From NCBI RefSeq assembly GCF_902859695.1, contig NZ_CADIJL010000033.1, positions 1 to 64,000 on the forward strand: 64,000 bases of DNA. Direction: 5' to 3'. The notes beneath the pieces are model-generated. The model was not told the origin of the DNA, ran no database searches, and was given only the letters and a program-made list of their open reading frames with translations. The position numbers and the translations under genes are program-made. Every line of letters starts with the position of its first letter. Positions within the stretch are counted from its first letter, which is position 1. Shown one piece after another: positions 51,583 to 61,699 of this stretch. Origin of the DNA: Achromobacter ruhlandii. Its GTDB lineage: Bacteria > Pseudomonadota > Gammaproteobacteria > Burkholderiales > Burkholderiaceae_B.

Positions 51583-53106
51583 TCAGGCCGCCGCCCGCAG
51601 ACGGAAGCGGCGCACCACCTGCGCCAGCTTCTCGATACCCGGCCCGATATGCTCGGCGCGGATCGAGGTGAAGCCGACCCGCAGGAAGTTGCGGGGCGCG
51701 CGGGCGGCTTCCATGAAGAACACCTGGCCCGGCTCCACCACCACGCCCTCGGCCTGCGCCGCCTGCGCCAGCTCTGTGGCATCCAGCCATTCGGGACCCT
51801 TGAGCCAGCATGAGGACGAGCCGGTGATGGGCACGGCGGTGAAGTCGGGCAGCCAGCGCGCCAGCGCATCGGCCAGTTCCGCGCCGCGTTTCTGGTACGC
51901 CTGCGACTGGCGCCGCAGCAGCGAATGGTGGTGCCCCAGCGAGATGAACAGCGAGAACGCGCGCTGGATATAGGCGGACGGGTGGCGCAGCATCAGGCGG
52001 CGCAGCGCGCGCAGTTCGGCGGTGAGCTCGCGCGGCGCGACGATGTAGCCGATGCGCAGTCCCGGCGCGAATGACTTGGCCAGGCTGCCGACATAGATCA
52101 CGCGGCCGTCGCGGTCCAGGCTCTTGAGCGCCGGGATGGCGCCGTCGCCCCAGCGGCTTTCGCTTTCGAAGTCGTCTTCGATGATCAGGCTGTCGGCCTG
52201 GCGCGCCAGTGTCAGCAGTTCCTCGCGTCGCGTCGGTGACAGGGTCACGGTGGTTGGGCACTGGTGGCCGGGCGTGACGAACACGTAGTCGCAGCCCAAC
52301 AGGTGGGTGCCGGTGCGCAGGCCCTGGTCGTCCACCGGCAGCGGCAGCAGGTGGCGGGTATGGCTGGCGAAGATGTTGCGCGCGTCGGGGTAGCCGGGGT
52401 CCTCCATGCCGACCACGGTGTCCTCGTTGACCAGCAGGTCAGCCAGCAGGTAGAGCGCGTGCTGGGCGCCGACGGTGATGACGATCTCCTCGGCATCGGC
52501 CCACACGCCGCGGCGCGGCAGCACCTGGGTGCGGATCTGTTCGATCAGCGCGGGATCGTCATGGGTGATGAGGTCGGGCGCCCAACTGCGGATGTCCAGC
52601 ACCGACAGGGCCTTGATGCAGCATTCGCGCCATTCGGCGGTGGGGAACAGGTCCTGGTCGAACTGGCCATAGACGAAGGGGTAGGGCTGCTTCTGCCAGT
52701 CGCGCGGCTTGACGATGTTGCGCTGGCGGCTGGGACGAAAGCGCAGCCGCTCGTCCCAGCGAACGTGGTCGACCGACGAGGGGGGGTCGCCGTCCATGCT
52801 GGGAGGCGCGGCGCGTCCTTCGAGCACGCCGTCGTGGACGAAATGACCGCTGCGTTCGCGCGATTCGAGGTAGCCTTCGCTGACCAGTTGCTGATAGGCG
52901 AACACCACGGTGTTGCGGGCAATGCTCAACTGATCGGCCAGGTAGCGGCTGGATGGCACCGGCGCGCCGGGCGGCAGGTGGCCGCTGAGGATCGCCGACA
53001 CCAGCATCTGCCGCACGCGGCCTTGCAGGCTGAGGTTGGGGGCGCTTTCCCGTTCGAACAGGCGTTCCCACAACACAGGCTTGAGCATCGAGGCCTGGCT
53101 GGACAT
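51583..53106 (-). CDS. tauR: MocR-family (GntR-HTH/aminotransferase) regulator, probable TauR
   Basis: A protein of 507 residues. The N-terminal GntR winged HTH (about 30-95; GAPVPSSRYLADQLSIARNTV in parts) is joined to a fold type I aminotransferase domain (about 150-500) with the PLP lysine in GSLAKSFAPGLRIGY. TauR of Rhodobacter is a MocR regulator that activates taurine genes. AAGGAG before 53106 fixes the start; a frame from 53163 is not favoured. It lies 168 bp downstream of tauC on the same strand. A TTGACA hexamer (minus strand of 53222-53227) in that gap may belong to its own promoter. Confidence 0.75.
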   Translation of the reverse strand: MSSQASMLKPVLWERLFERESAPNLSLQGRVRQMLVSAILSGHLPPGAPVPSSRYLADQLSIARNTVVFAYQQLVSEGYLESRERSGHFVHDGVLEGRAAPPSMDGDPPSSVDHVRWDERLRFRPSRQRNIVKPRDWQKQPYPFVYGQFDQDLFPTAEWRECCIKALSVLDIRSWAPDLITHDDPALIEQIRTQVLPRRGVWADAEEIVITVGAQHALYLLADLLVNEDTVVGMEDPGYPDARNIFASHTRHLLPLPVDDQGLRTGTHLLGCDYVFVTPGHQCPTTVTLSPTRREELLTLARQADSLIIEDDFESESRWGDGAIPALKSLDRDGRVIYVGSLAKSFAPGLRIGYIVAPRELTAELRALRRLMLRHPSAYIQRAFSLFISLGHHHSLLRRQSQAYQKRGAELADALARWLPDFTAVPITGSSSCWLKGPEWLDATELAQAAQAEGVVVEPGQVFFMEAARAPRNFLRVGFTSIRAEHIGPGIEKLAQVVRRFRLRAAA

Positions 53107-53274
53107 GGCGGCTCCTTGTAGGGGGCGCGTCTGGCCCGGTCGGCACGCTGGAGCGGCCGACACCGGGGACGCGCTCCCAGGATAGAGTAGCCGTGCGAAA
53201 AAAAGGAATGCGGGATTGCCCTGTCAATGGATATGGCGTTGGCGTATCGGCGAAAAAATGGAACGGTGAGCGTC

Positions 53275-54102
53275 CTAGACCCGTCCCTTCCAAGGAATCG
53301 CGAATTTCTCCAGATACCGCACCAGCAGATCGAACGCGAAGGCGAACACGCCGATCACGATGATGCCCATGATGACCGTGTCGCTGGCCAGGAACTGCGC
53401 GGCGTTCAGCACCATGAAGCCCAGCCCGCGATCGGCCGCCACCATCTCGGCGGCCACCAGCGTGGTCCAGCCGACGCCGATGCCGATGCGCATGCCGGTG
53501 AAGATCTCGGGCATGGCGGCCTTCAGGATCACGTGCCAGACTATTTGCAGGCGGGTGCCGCCCATGGCGTAGGCGGCGTGGATCTGCTCGATCGAGACCG
53601 AGCGCACGCCGGCGCGCGCGGCGATCGCCATGGGCGCGAAGATGGCCAGGTAAATCAGCAGGATCTTGGGGAACTCGCCAATGCCGAACCAGATGATGAT
53701 GAGCGGCAGGTAGGCCAGCGGCGGCAGCGGACGGTAGAACTCGATCGGCGGATCGAAGATGCCGCGGGCGTAGCGGTTCACGCCCATCAGGATGCCGACC
53801 GGAATGGCGGTGGCGCAGGCCAGGAAGAAGGCCGAGAACACCCGCGTCAGGCTGGCCAGGGCGTGCTCGGCCAGGGTCGAGTTGGCCACGCCGTCGGTCA
53901 TGGCGGACACGAACTTGCCGTATACCGCCTGCGGCGACGGCAGGAACAGCGGCTTGACCCAGCCGGCGTTGGTGGCCAGGAACCACAGCGCCAGCAGCGC
54001 GATGCTGGTCAGCAGGCTGATGTGGCCGCTGTAGCCGGCCCCGGGCGCGCCGTACACCTTGCCGGGCGCGGCGGGCCGGCGGCCGCCCAGCCCGCTAGGC
54101 AT
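53275..54102 (-). CDS. tauC: Taurine ABC transporter permease
   Basis: A protein of 275 residues, the same length as E. coli TauC, with six membrane segments. The BPD permease EAA loop lies in the [21 protein letters not shown] region (parts quoted), and [13 protein letters not shown] and [20 protein letters not shown] are typical of the TauC/SsuC group. The start at 54102 overlaps tauB by 8 bp. Longer frames upstream are inside tauB and rejected. Confidence 0.88.
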   Translation of the reverse strand: MPSGLGGRRPAAPGKVYGAPGAGYSGHISLLTSIALLALWFLATNAGWVKPLFLPSPQAVYGKFVSAMTDGVANSTLAEHALASLTRVFSAFFLACATAIPVGILMGVNRYARGIFDPPIEFYRPLPPLAYLPLIIIWFGIGEFPKILLIYLAIFAPMAIAARAGVRSVSIEQIHAAYAMGGTRLQIVWHVILKAAMPEIFTGMRIGIGVGWTTLVAAEMVAADRGLGFMVLNAAQFLASDTVIMGIIVIGVFAFAFDLLVRYLEKFAIPWKGRV

Positions 54103-54931
54103 GGACGGCCTGCGCGTCGGCGGCGGCAAGTTCGTCGCCGTAGATGATGCCGAGGACTTGTTCGCGCATGGCGATGAAGTCGGGACTTGATTTGATGCCG
54201 CGGCCATCGCGCGTCTCCAGGTAGCGCCGGTTGAAGTCCGGCTGGAAGGTGTGGGTGATGCGTCCCGGGCGCGGCGACATGACGATCAGCCGCGAACCCA
54301 GGAACAGCGCCTCTTCCACGCTATGGGTGATGAAGAAGAACATCTTGCCGGTCTGGCGCCAGATATCCAGCAGCAGCTCCTGGATGGTCTCGCGCGTCAG
54401 CGCGTCCAGCGCCGCCATCGGCTCGTCCATCAGCAGCATGGCCGGGTCGCAGGTCAGGGCGCGGGCGATGCCCACGCGCTGCTGCATGCCGCCCGACAAC
54501 TGGTAGATCATGTGACGGTGGAAGTCCTTCAGGCCCACCAGCTCCAGGTTGCGGCGCGCGCGGGCGCGGCGCGTCTCCTTGTCCACGCCTTGCAGCTTGA
54601 GGCCGAATTCGGTGTTTTCCAGCACGTTCAGCCAGGGCAGCAATGCGTGCTTCTGGAACACCACGCCGCGGTCGGCGCCGGGGCCGGTAATGGGGCGTCC
54701 GCCCAGCGTGATCTCGCCGTCGGTGGGCGACAGGAAACCGGCCAGGAGGCTCAGCAGCGTGGTCTTGCCGCAGCCGGAGGCGCCCAGCGCGACGACGAAT
54801 TCGCCGGGTTCGATGGTCAGGTTGACGTCCTGCAATGCGATCACCGGTCCGCTGTCGTGCAGGCCGGGGTAGGTGACGCTGACGTGGTCCGCGCGCAGGG
54901 CCTGCGCGGCGGACGTGGCGGGTGCAGTCAT
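54095..54931 (-). CDS. tauB: Taurine ABC transporter ATP-binding protein
   Basis: A protein of 278 residues with Walker [11 protein letters not shown]-loop [16 protein letters not shown], signature [15 protein letters not shown] and Walker [18 protein letters not shown], then the switch His in [13 protein letters not shown]. These match nitrate/sulfonate/taurine ATPases. AAGGGG lies upstream of the start at 54931. It sits between tauA (89 bp upstream) and tauC, which it overlaps. Confidence 0.9.
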   Translation of the reverse strand: MTAPATSAAQALRADHVSVTYPGLHDSGPVIALQDVNLTIEPGEFVVALGASGCGKTTLLSLLAGFLSPTDGEITLGGRPITGPGADRGVVFQKHALLPWLNVLENTEFGLKLQGVDKETRRARARRNLELVGLKDFHRHMIYQLSGGMQQRVGIARALTCDPAMLLMDEPMAALDALTRETIQELLLDIWRQTGKMFFFITHSVEEALFLGSRLIVMSPRPGRITHTFQPDFNRRYLETRDGRGIKSSPDFIAMREQVLGIIYGDELAAADAQAVHA

Positions 54932-55020
54932 GCGGGGTCCCCTTGCATGGTGCGACGCCCGCGGCCAGGCGGGCGCCGGGACCGGGCGCGGCTTGCGGCG
55001 CGCCCGGCGTCTCGCCGCGG

Positions 55021-56049
55021 CTATTTGGCGGCCGCTTTGGCGTACTGGTCGGTGACGTGGGCGCTGTAGTCGTCCAGCGCCTTGTCGATCTGCTTCTGGT
55101 CCTTGAGGAATTTGGCGCTGGCGGCGAAGGCGCGCGCGGCGCCCGATTCCTTGCCGCCGCCCAGCCATTCGGGCGAGGCCTGTTCCTGGGCGGTGGGGAA
55201 GGTCAGCAGCGTGAGCGCGGTGGCGACGTCGTCGGGCTTGCCGCCGATCAGCTTGACGATGCTCTTGACCTGCGCCGAATCGGCGGTCCAGGCAGCCGGG
55301 TTGGCGCGATAGGCGGCGTACGACTTGGCCAGCACGGTGGTGAAAGCCGCCATGAACTTGGGGTTCTTGGCGGCCCAGGCGCGATCGACCACCAGGCCGT
55401 CGAAGGTCGGCACGCTGGCGCGGCCGATGGCTTCGGAGTCGGCGATGACCTTGCCCGTCTTCTCGATCTCGGTCAGGGCGGGCGGCCAGACGTAGGCGGC
55501 GTCGATGTCGCCGCGCTGCCAGGCGGCCACGATCTGCGGCGGCTGCATGTTCAGGATGCGCACGTCGCGCGGGTTGATCTTCCAGACCTGTTCCAGCCCC
55601 ACCAGCAGGTGAAAGTGCGAGGTCGATACGAACGGCGTGGCGACGCGCTTGCCCTTCAGGTCGGCGGTGCCGTTGATGCCCGAGCCGTTGCGCGCCACCA
55701 GCGCTTCCGACTTGCCGATGTTGTCCAGGATCCAGAACAGTTGCAGGTCGACGCCGCGGGTGGCGGCCGAGGTGATGCCGGTGGAGCCGAGCACGCCGAC
55801 CGGCACGTTGCCCGAGGCCAGGGCGGTGGAAATGTCGCCGCCCGAGGTGAACTGGCGCCAGTCGACCTGGTAGCCGGCGTCTTTCAGGGCGGCATCGAAG
55901 CTGCCGTCGGCGATGGCGGTGAGGAAGGGGCCGACGATGAGCTGGTAGCCCACGGTCAGGCGGGTCTGGGCATGGGCGGGCGCGGCCAGCAGGGTGGCGG
56001 CCAGGCCGGCCAGGATGCCGCGGCGGATGAGGCGGTACAACGCGTTCAT
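55021..56049 (-). CDS. tauA: Taurine ABC transporter substrate-binding protein
   Basis: A protein of 342 residues with a signal peptide ending APAHA|QT (residue 27). The mature protein aligns in order with E. coli TauA motifs recalled from memory: [44 protein letters not shown], and [25 protein letters not shown] in parts. This run of shared motifs makes taurine a confident ligand. GGGAGA precedes 56049. It is the first gene of tauABC; its 220-bp upstream region ends at the folE terminator. Confidence 0.9.
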   Translation of the reverse strand: MNALYRLIRRGILAGLAATLLAAPAHAQTRLTVGYQLIVGPFLTAIADGSFDAALKDAGYQVDWRQFTSGGDISTALASGNVPVGVLGSTGITSAATRGVDLQLFWILDNIGKSEALVARNGSGINGTADLKGKRVATPFVSTSHFHLLVGLEQVWKINPRDVRILNMQPPQIVAAWQRGDIDAAYVWPPALTEIEKTGKVIADSEAIGRASVPTFDGLVVDRAWAAKNPKFMAAFTTVLAKSYAAYRANPAAWTADSAQVKSIVKLIGGKPDDVATALTLLTFPTAQEQASPEWLGGGKESGAARAFAASAKFLKDQKQIDKALDDYSAHVTDQYAKAAAK

Positions 56050-56221
56050 GGTGATCTCCCGTAGAGAATGGGCCGCGCCCCGACGCGACCGGCTTGTGCC
56101 GGTGCGGCCTGTGGTGCCAGTTTGCCCGGATGGGGCCGCAGCGCTAGGGCCAGATGCCGTATTCGATAGGAGCCAAGCCCCGCGCCCCGCGCCTTTTGGC
56201 GCAGGGCGCGGGCGAAAAAAA

Positions 56222-56243
56222 GCCGGCCCCATCGGGGGCCGGC
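56222..56243 (-). terminator. Rho-independent terminator of folE
   Basis: A 9-bp stem GCCGGCCCC / GGGGCCGGC with an ATCG loop. On the minus strand it runs into eight T residues. It lies 26 bp after the folE stop and separates folE from tauABC. Confidence 0.92.
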
Positions 56244-56269
56244 CGTTTCGCGCGATGGGCGCACGCGCT

Positions 56270-56815
56270 TCAGCGGATCAGGCTGAGGAACTCGGCGCGG
56301 GTTGACGGGTTGTCGTGGAATTCGCCCAGCATCACCGAGGTGACCATCGACGAGTTCTGTTTTTCGACGCCGCGCATCATCATGCACATGTGCTGGGCCT
56401 CGATGACCACCGCCACGCCGGCGGCGCCGGTGACGGACTGCACCGCCTCGGCCACCTGGCGGCTGAGGTTTTCCTGGATCTGCAGGCGGCGGGCGTACAT
56501 CTCGACGATGCGCGCCACCTTCGACAGGCCCAGCACCTTGCCGTTGGGCAGATAGGCCACATGCGCCTTGCCGATGAAGGGCAGCATGTGGTGCTCACAG
56601 AGCGAATACAGCTCGATGTTCTTGACCAGCACGATCTCGCGAGTATCGGAGGTGAACAGGGCGCCGTTGACGATTTCTTCCAGATTCTGGTTATAGCCCC
56701 GGCACAGGTGGCGCATGGCCTTGGCCGCGCGCGCCGGCGTGTCGACCAGGCCTTCGCGGGACGGATCTTCCCCCAGGGCTTCGAGAATGGCGGTGTAGTG
56801 ATTTTCCAATGACAT
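56270..56815 (-). CDS. folE: GTP cyclohydrolase I
   Basis: A protein of 181 residues catalysing the first step of tetrahydrofolate synthesis, GTP to dihydroneopterin triphosphate. The zinc ligands are in LCEHHMLPF and in [11 protein letters not shown]. Other motifs: [15 protein letters not shown] and [20 protein letters not shown] is 5 bp upstream of 56815; the frame extended to 56857 is rejected. It is a compact E. coli-like form and a single gene with its own terminator. Confidence 0.96.
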   Translation of the reverse strand: MSLENHYTAILEALGEDPSREGLVDTPARAAKAMRHLCRGYNQNLEEIVNGALFTSDTREIVLVKNIELYSLCEHHMLPFIGKAHVAYLPNGKVLGLSKVARIVEMYARRLQIQENLSRQVAEAVQSVTGAAGVAVVIEAQHMCMMMRGVEKQNSSMVTSVMLGEFHDNPSTRAEFLSLIR

Positions 56816-56914
56816 GGGAACTCCTGGGGGCTGCGCGCCGGCGATGGCGATGAACACGCAAGTCTACTCCAGCGCGGGCCCGCTTCGCAGCCGGAAACCT
56901 GACGGATGGAGGGG

Positions 56915-57571
56915 TTATACGCCGCGGTTTTCCACCGCGTATTTGATCAGTTCGGCCTGGCCGTCGATGCCCAGCTTGCGCTTGATGTTCAGGCGGTGGG
57001 TTTCGACGGTGCGCACCGACAGGCCCAGCGCCTGGGCGATCTGCTTGTTGGCGTGGCCGCTGGCGATGTGGCGCAGCACGTCGCGCTCGCGCTGGGTCAG
57101 CAGGGTGGCGGGGGCGCTGGCTTGCGACAGGCGCAGCGACACGGCGGCGCTGAAGTAGTTGCGGCCGGTCATGACGCTATCGATGGCCGCCAGGATCTCC
57201 TGGGCCGGCTCGTCCTTGAGCAGGTAGCCGCGGGCGCCGGCGCGCACGGCCTGCAGCATGTATTCAGGGTTGTCGTGCATCGACAGCACCAGCACGGCGA
57301 TCTGCGGATAGCGTTCATGCAGCTGCGCGGTCAGTTCCAGGCCGCCCACGCCCGGCATGTTCAGGTCCATCAACACCAGTTGCGGCAGGGTGCCGCCCTG
57401 GGGGTCTTCGGCCAGGCAGGCCTGCAGGAAGGCCAGGGCGGCGGCGGCGTTGCCGGCTTCGCCCACCACCTGCAGGTGGGGCACGGTCTCAAGGCGCAGG
57501 CGCAGGCCGTCGCGCACCAGCGGGTGGTCGTCGATCAGCAGCAGTCGGATGGGGGAGCCAGGGTCGGTCAT
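56915..57571 (-). CDS. NarL/LuxR-type response regulator
   Basis: A protein of 218 residues. The receiver domain has acidic IDDHPLV, phospho-acceptor D69 in LVLMDLNMPG and the conserved Lys in GYLLKDEPA. The C-terminal LuxR HTH begins LTQRERDVLRHIASGHANKQIA (parts) and ends near TVETHRLNIKRKLG. It overlaps the sensor kinase gene by 4 bp, so it is the cognate regulator. It is transcribed away from cstA; the two-component system could respond to a carbon source, as with the BtsSR pair and the pyruvate transporter BtsT in E. coli, though those are LytTR-type. Confidence 0.93.
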   Translation of the reverse strand: MTDPGSPIRLLLIDDHPLVRDGLRLRLETVPHLQVVGEAGNAAAALAFLQACLAEDPQGGTLPQLVLMDLNMPGVGGLELTAQLHERYPQIAVLVLSMHDNPEYMLQAVRAGARGYLLKDEPAQEILAAIDSVMTGRNYFSAAVSLRLSQASAPATLLTQRERDVLRHIASGHANKQIAQALGLSVRTVETHRLNIKRKLGIDGQAELIKYAVENRGV

Positions 57572-58995
57572 GCGGGTCGGGAAGCGTCGGAGGCGTCGGA
57601 GAAGGGCGGCGGCAAGGGCAGCCAGGCCTGCAGGGTGGTGCCCTGGTCGGTGGTATGGAAACTGAGGCTGCCGGACAGCGCGGTCATGCGTTCGCGCATG
57701 TTGCGCAGGCCGATGCCGCGGCGCGGATCCTGCTGCACCTCGGCGTAGTCGAAGCCGCGGCCGTCGTCATGGATGGTCAGGCGCAGGTCGCGTTCGGTGT
57801 AGGCCAGCGTCAGGTCGGCGCGGCGGGCGCCGGCATGGCGCACCACGTTGGTCAGGGCCTCCTGGGTGACGCGGAACAGGGCGGTGGCGTAGGCATCGGG
57901 CAGCTTCACCGGCCGGCCCTGGGTCGACAGGCGCACGGTCAGCGGCGCGGCGCCGTGCTGGCTGGCGCCGGCGAATTCGCGGCCCAGGTGTTCCAGCGCG
58001 GCCGGCAGGCCCAGGTCGTCCAGCAGGGTCGGGCGCAGGTTGTGCGAGATGCGGCGCACTTCGCCCACGGCGGTATTGAGACGGTCGAGCGCGCCGCCCA
58101 GCGGCGTGTCGATGTGCGCCAGCGCGCGCGGCTCGGCGCCGAGGGCCTGGCGCAAACGTTCGCGCGCGGCCTCCAGCGCCAGCTTGATCGACACCAGCAC
58201 CTGGCTGATGCCGTCGTGCAGCTCGCGCGACAGGCGGGCGCGTTCGTCTTCCTGCGAGCGCACCAGCTGCTGCGCCATCAGCCGCAGCTTGGCGTCGGAC
58301 TGGCGGTGGTCGCTGATATTGAGCGCCAGGCCGCAGGCGGCCACGCCCAGGATCGAGACCGCGGCGATGCCGGCGACCCAGGCGAACATGTCGCGGATGT
58401 TGGACTGGGCGGCCGCGTCGATGTGCGCCAGGGTCTGCTCGACGTCGTCCAGGTAGATGCCGGTGCCCAGCATCCAGCCCCAGCGTTCCAGCACCACCAC
58501 GTAGCCGAGCTTTTCCACCATCTGGTGGGTCGAGGGCTTTTCCCACTGGTAGTGCACCGCTTCGCCCTGGCTGCCGCCGCGGCGGGCCGCCGTCAGCAGG
58601 TTCTGGATCACTGGCTGGCCGCGGGTGTCGCGCAGGTTCCAGAGATCCTGGCCGACCAGTTCGGGCTGGCGCGGGTGCATCAGGTTCCGCCCTTGCAGGT
58701 CGTAGACGAAGAAATAGCCGTCGTGGCCGAATTCCATCTGCGCCAGCAGCGCCAGCGCGCGCTCGCGGGCGGCGTCGCCGTCGCTGGCGTCCTGCAGCGG
58801 GGCAATCGCGCTGTAGGCCAGGCTGACGTAATGGCGCAGCTCGCTTTCCTTGCTGCCGAGCCAGGCGCTTTCCACCACTTCCTTTTCGCGCTGGGCCAGT
58901 TGCAGGCCCTGCACGTAGACGGCCACGGCGATGGCCGCCAGCGCCACCAGCAGGGGGACGGCGGCCAACAGCAGGATTTTCAGGCGCAGCTTCAT
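57568..58995 (-). CDS. Sensor histidine kinase with periplasmic Cache domain
   Basis: A protein of 475 residues. Membrane helix 1 (about 7-29), a periplasmic single Cache domain (about 35-195; GHDGYFFVYDLQGRNLMHP and GWMLGTGIYLDDV are typical), helix 2 (about 203-226), then a HisKA_3 dimerisation domain with H260 in SRELHDGISQ and a HATPase domain (DDGRGFD, GIGLRNMRERM). Cache domains of this type bind small organic acids. It starts 316 bp from the divergent cstA gene, which suggests control of CstA by this system. Confidence 0.92.
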   Translation of the reverse strand: MKLRLKILLLAAVPLLVALAAIAVAVYVQGLQLAQREKEVVESAWLGSKESELRHYVSLAYSAIAPLQDASDGDAARERALALLAQMEFGHDGYFFVYDLQGRNLMHPRQPELVGQDLWNLRDTRGQPVIQNLLTAARRGGSQGEAVHYQWEKPSTHQMVEKLGYVVVLERWGWMLGTGIYLDDVEQTLAHIDAAAQSNIRDMFAWVAGIAAVSILGVAACGLALNISDHRQSDAKLRLMAQQLVRSQEDERARLSRELHDGISQVLVSIKLALEAARERLRQALGAEPRALAHIDTPLGGALDRLNTAVGEVRRISHNLRPTLLDDLGLPAALEHLGREFAGASQHGAAPLTVRLSTQGRPVKLPDAYATALFRVTQEALTNVVRHAGARRADLTLAYTERDLRLTIHDDGRGFDYAEVQQDPRRGIGLRNMRERMTALSGSLSFHTTDQGTTLQAWLPLPPPFSDASDASRPA

Positions 58996-59311
58996 CAGGG
59001 GATTTGTATCAGCGCCGAATGCGCGTGTTGCGGTGCATCAAGGGAAAAGGCCCACGCCGGACAGGAGTCCGCGCCGCCGATTTTACGATCCCGGCGGCGA
59101 ATATGCTGCGGCGCATTCCGTAGTACCACGTAGGGGGCTTGCGTAGTTCCGCGCTTGTTGCGCCCCGGGCAAACCGAAATACTAACGCCCGCGTCGACCG
59201 GACGCCGTGCGGACGTTCGCGCCCGCCACCCTACAACAATGAGTCTGCCTACCCGCGGGACGAAAAAAGCGTTTCACGCCAAAAGCATGGCGGGAGGCAA
59301 GAGGAGCACTT
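58996..59311. promoter_or_regulatory. Divergent promoter region of the two-component system and cstA
   Basis: This 316-bp gap holds no gene. It must carry the promoters for both divergent transcripts. The most distinctive element is CGTAG three times, at 59119, 59129 and 59142 (spaced 10 and 13 bp), close to the middle; it is a candidate site for the response regulator. The cstA end has GAGGAG as a clear ribosome site. Confidence 0.5.
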
Positions 59312-61399
59312 ATGCAAACCAGCAGTAAGGGACTGGGTCAGCACCTGGTCTGGCTGGCGGTTGCGGTCCTGGGCGCGTTCGCGCTGGGCACCGTGGCGCT
59401 GGCCAGAGGGGAGACCATCAACGCGCTATGGGTGGTGATTGCCGCCGTCTGCGTGTACTTGATCGCATACCGCTATTACAGCCGCTTCATCGCCAACAAG
59501 GTGTTCCGCCTTGATCCGACGCGCATGACGCCGGCCTGGAAGTACAACGACGGCCTGGACTACGTTCCGACCAACAAGCACGTGCTGTTCGGCCACCACT
59601 TCGCCGCCATCGCCGGCGCCGGCCCGCTGGTCGGCCCCGTGCTGGCCGCGCAGATGGGCTACCTGCCCGGCATGCTGTGGATCCTGGCCGGCGTGGTGTT
59701 CGCCGGCGCCGTGCAGGACTTCACCATCCTGTTCATCTCGACCCGCCGCGACGGCCGCTCGCTGGGCGACCTGGTCAAGTCCGAGCTGGGCAAGATCCCG
59801 GGCGTGATCGCGCTGTTCGGCGCCTTCATGATCATGGTCATCATCCTGGCGGTGCTGGCGCTGATCGTGGTCAAGGCGCTGACGCACTCGCCGTGGGGCA
59901 CCTTCACGGTGGCCGCCACCATTCCCATCGCGCTGTTCATGGGCGTCTACCTGCGCTACATCCGGCCGGGCAAGATCGGCGAAGTGTCCATCATCGGCTT
60001 CGTCGGCCTGATGGCCGCCATCACCTTCGGCCAGGACGTGGCCGCGCATCCGGTCATCGGCCCGATGTTCGACTTCGACGGCAAGGGCCTGACCTGGATC
60101 CTGATCGTCTACGGCTTCATCGCCTCGGTGCTGCCCGTGTGGCTGCTGCTGGCCCCGCGCGACTACCTGTCGACCTTCCTGAAGATCGGCACCATCGTCG
60201 GCCTGGCCATCGGCATCGTGGTGGTCGCGCCCGAGCTGAAAATGCCGGCGCTGACGCAGTTCGTGGACGGCTCCGGTCCGGTGTGGTCGGGCAACCTGTT
60301 CCCGTTCCTGTTCATCACCATCGCCTGCGGCGCGGTGTCGGGCTTCCATGCCCTGATCTCGTCGGGCACCACGCCCAAGCTGATCGAGAACGAAACCCAG
60401 GCCCGCTACATCGGTTACGGCGGCATGCTGATGGAATCGTTCGTCGCCATCATGGCGCTGGTGGCCGCTTGCGTCATCGAGCCGGGCATCTATTACGCGA
60501 TGAACAGCCCGGCCGCCGTCATCGGCACCACGCCCGACCAGGTCGCCCAGGTGGTGTCCAGCTGGGGCTTCGTGATCACCCCGGCCGACCTGGTGCAGAC
60601 CGCCAAGGACGTCGGCGAAAGCACCATCATTTCGCGCGCCGGCGGCGCGCCGACGCTGGCCGTGGGCATGGCGCACATCCTGCACCAGGCCATCGGCGGC
60701 CCCAGCATGATGGCCTTCTGGTACCACTTCGCCATCCTGTTCGAGGCGCTGTTCATCCTGACGGCGGTGGACGCCGGCACCCGCGCGGGCCGCTTCATGC
60801 TGCAGGACCTGCTGGGCACCTTCGCGCCGTCGCTCAAGCGCACCGAGTCGCTGCCGGCCAACCTGATCGCCACCGGCCTGTGCGTGGCGGCGTGGGGCTA
60901 CTTCCTGTACCAGGGCGTGGTCGATCCGCTGGGCGGCATCAACACGTTGTGGCCGCTGTTCGGCATCGCCAACCAGATGCTGGCCGCGATCGCGCTGACG
61001 CTGGGCACCGTGGTGCTGTTCAAGATGAAGCGCGACCGCTACGCCTGGGTCACCGTGCTGCCCACGCTGTGGCTGCTGGCATGCACGCTGACCGCCGGCT
61101 GGCAGAAGCTGTTCCATGCCGACCCGAAGGTCAGCTTCCTGTCGCACGCGGCCAAGTACAACGCCGCCATCGCCGAAGGCAAGGTGCTGGCCCCGGCCAA
61201 GTCGCTGGCGGAAATGTCGCGCGTGGTGCTGAACGACTACATCAACGCCGGCCTGTGCGCGATCTTCATGTTCGTGGTGGTCAGCATCGTGGTGTTCGGC
61301 ATTCGTTCGGTGATGCGCGCCCGCGCCGAGAACCAGCCGACCGCGCGCGAGACGCCTTACGAAACCCTGCCGGCCGCTGCCGCCGCCGGCGCGGACTGA
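59312..61399 (+). CDS. cstA: CstA-family carbon starvation / peptide-pyruvate transporter
   Basis: A protein of 695 residues with about 16-18 hydrophobic segments. The N-terminal CstA domain includes the conserved [20 protein letters not shown] stretch, [19 protein letters not shown] (parts), and a C-terminal DUF4161 region. GAGGAG precedes 59312. E. coli CstA and its paralogue BtsT transport pyruvate, and CstA was also linked to peptide use in starvation. A ybdD homologue follows 17 bp later, the standard partner. The divergent Cache two-component system is its probable controller. Confidence 0.93.
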   Translation: MQTSSKGLGQHLVWLAVAVLGAFALGTVALARGETINALWVVIAAVCVYLIAYRYYSRFIANKVFRLDPTRMTPAWKYNDGLDYVPTNKHVLFGHHFAAIAGAGPLVGPVLAAQMGYLPGMLWILAGVVFAGAVQDFTILFISTRRDGRSLGDLVKSELGKIPGVIALFGAFMIMVIILAVLALIVVKALTHSPWGTFTVAATIPIALFMGVYLRYIRPGKIGEVSIIGFVGLMAAITFGQDVAAHPVIGPMFDFDGKGLTWILIVYGFIASVLPVWLLLAPRDYLSTFLKIGTIVGLAIGIVVVAPELKMPALTQFVDGSGPVWSGNLFPFLFITIACGAVSGFHALISSGTTPKLIENETQARYIGYGGMLMESFVAIMALVAACVIEPGIYYAMNSPAAVIGTTPDQVAQVVSSWGFVITPADLVQTAKDVGESTIISRAGGAPTLAVGMAHILHQAIGGPSMMAFWYHFAILFEALFILTAVDAGTRAGRFMLQDLLGTFAPSLKRTESLPANLIATGLCVAAWGYFLYQGVVDPLGGINTLWPLFGIANQMLAAIALTLGTVVLFKMKRDRYAWVTVLPTLWLLACTLTAGWQKLFHADPKVSFLSHAAKYNAAIAEGKVLAPAKSLAEMSRVVLNDYINAGLCAIFMFVVVSIVVFGIRSVMRARAENQPTARETPYETLPAAAAAGAD

Positions 61400-61416
61400 C
61401 GCAAGGAGGCGCCGCC

Positions 61417-61629
61417 ATGCTGTTTTCCAACATGACTTCGGCGGCCGGCGCCGCCGGCCGCTACCTCGGGCAGACCCTGCGGTTGATGGTCGGCGTGCCC
61501 GACTACGAGAACTACGTCGAGCACATGCGGCGCACTCATCCCGACCAGGAGCCCATGAGCTACGAGGACTTCTTCCGCGAGCGGCAGGACGCCCGCTACG
61601 GCGGCAAGAAACGCATCGGCTGCTGCTGA
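61417..61629 (+). CDS. ybdD: YbdD/YjiX-family small protein
   Basis: A protein of 70 residues of the DUF466 family. [17 protein letters not shown] and [17 protein letters not shown] match it, and the C-terminus ends RIGCC. AAGGAGG precedes the ATG at 61417. In E. coli, YbdD with CstA and YjiX with BtsT are encoded as such pairs, and YbdD has been reported to be needed for CstA-dependent pyruvate uptake. A strong terminator ends the unit. Confidence 0.92.
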   Translation: MLFSNMTSAAGAAGRYLGQTLRLMVGVPDYENYVEHMRRTHPDQEPMSYEDFFRERQDARYGGKKRIGCC

Positions 61630-61659
61630 CGGGACCCGAGGGTCTGTTGACCGCAATGC

Positions 61660-61689
61660 AAAAGGCGCCGGCTTTGTCCGGCGCCTTTT
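61660..61689. terminator. Bidirectional terminator between ybdD and the EamA gene
   Basis: A 12-bp perfect stem AAAAGGCGCCGG / CCGGCGCCTTTT with a CTTTGT loop, then more T residues. A on one side and T on the other allow it to end both the rightward cstA-ybdD transcript and the leftward EamA transcript. Confidence 0.92.
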
Positions 61690-61699
61690 TTCGCTGGCA

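Noticed and set aside
59426..61147. A 573-codon minus-strand frame inside cstA
   Set aside because: It is a His/Gln/Gly-rich mirror of the cstA gene with no domain and no ribosome site.
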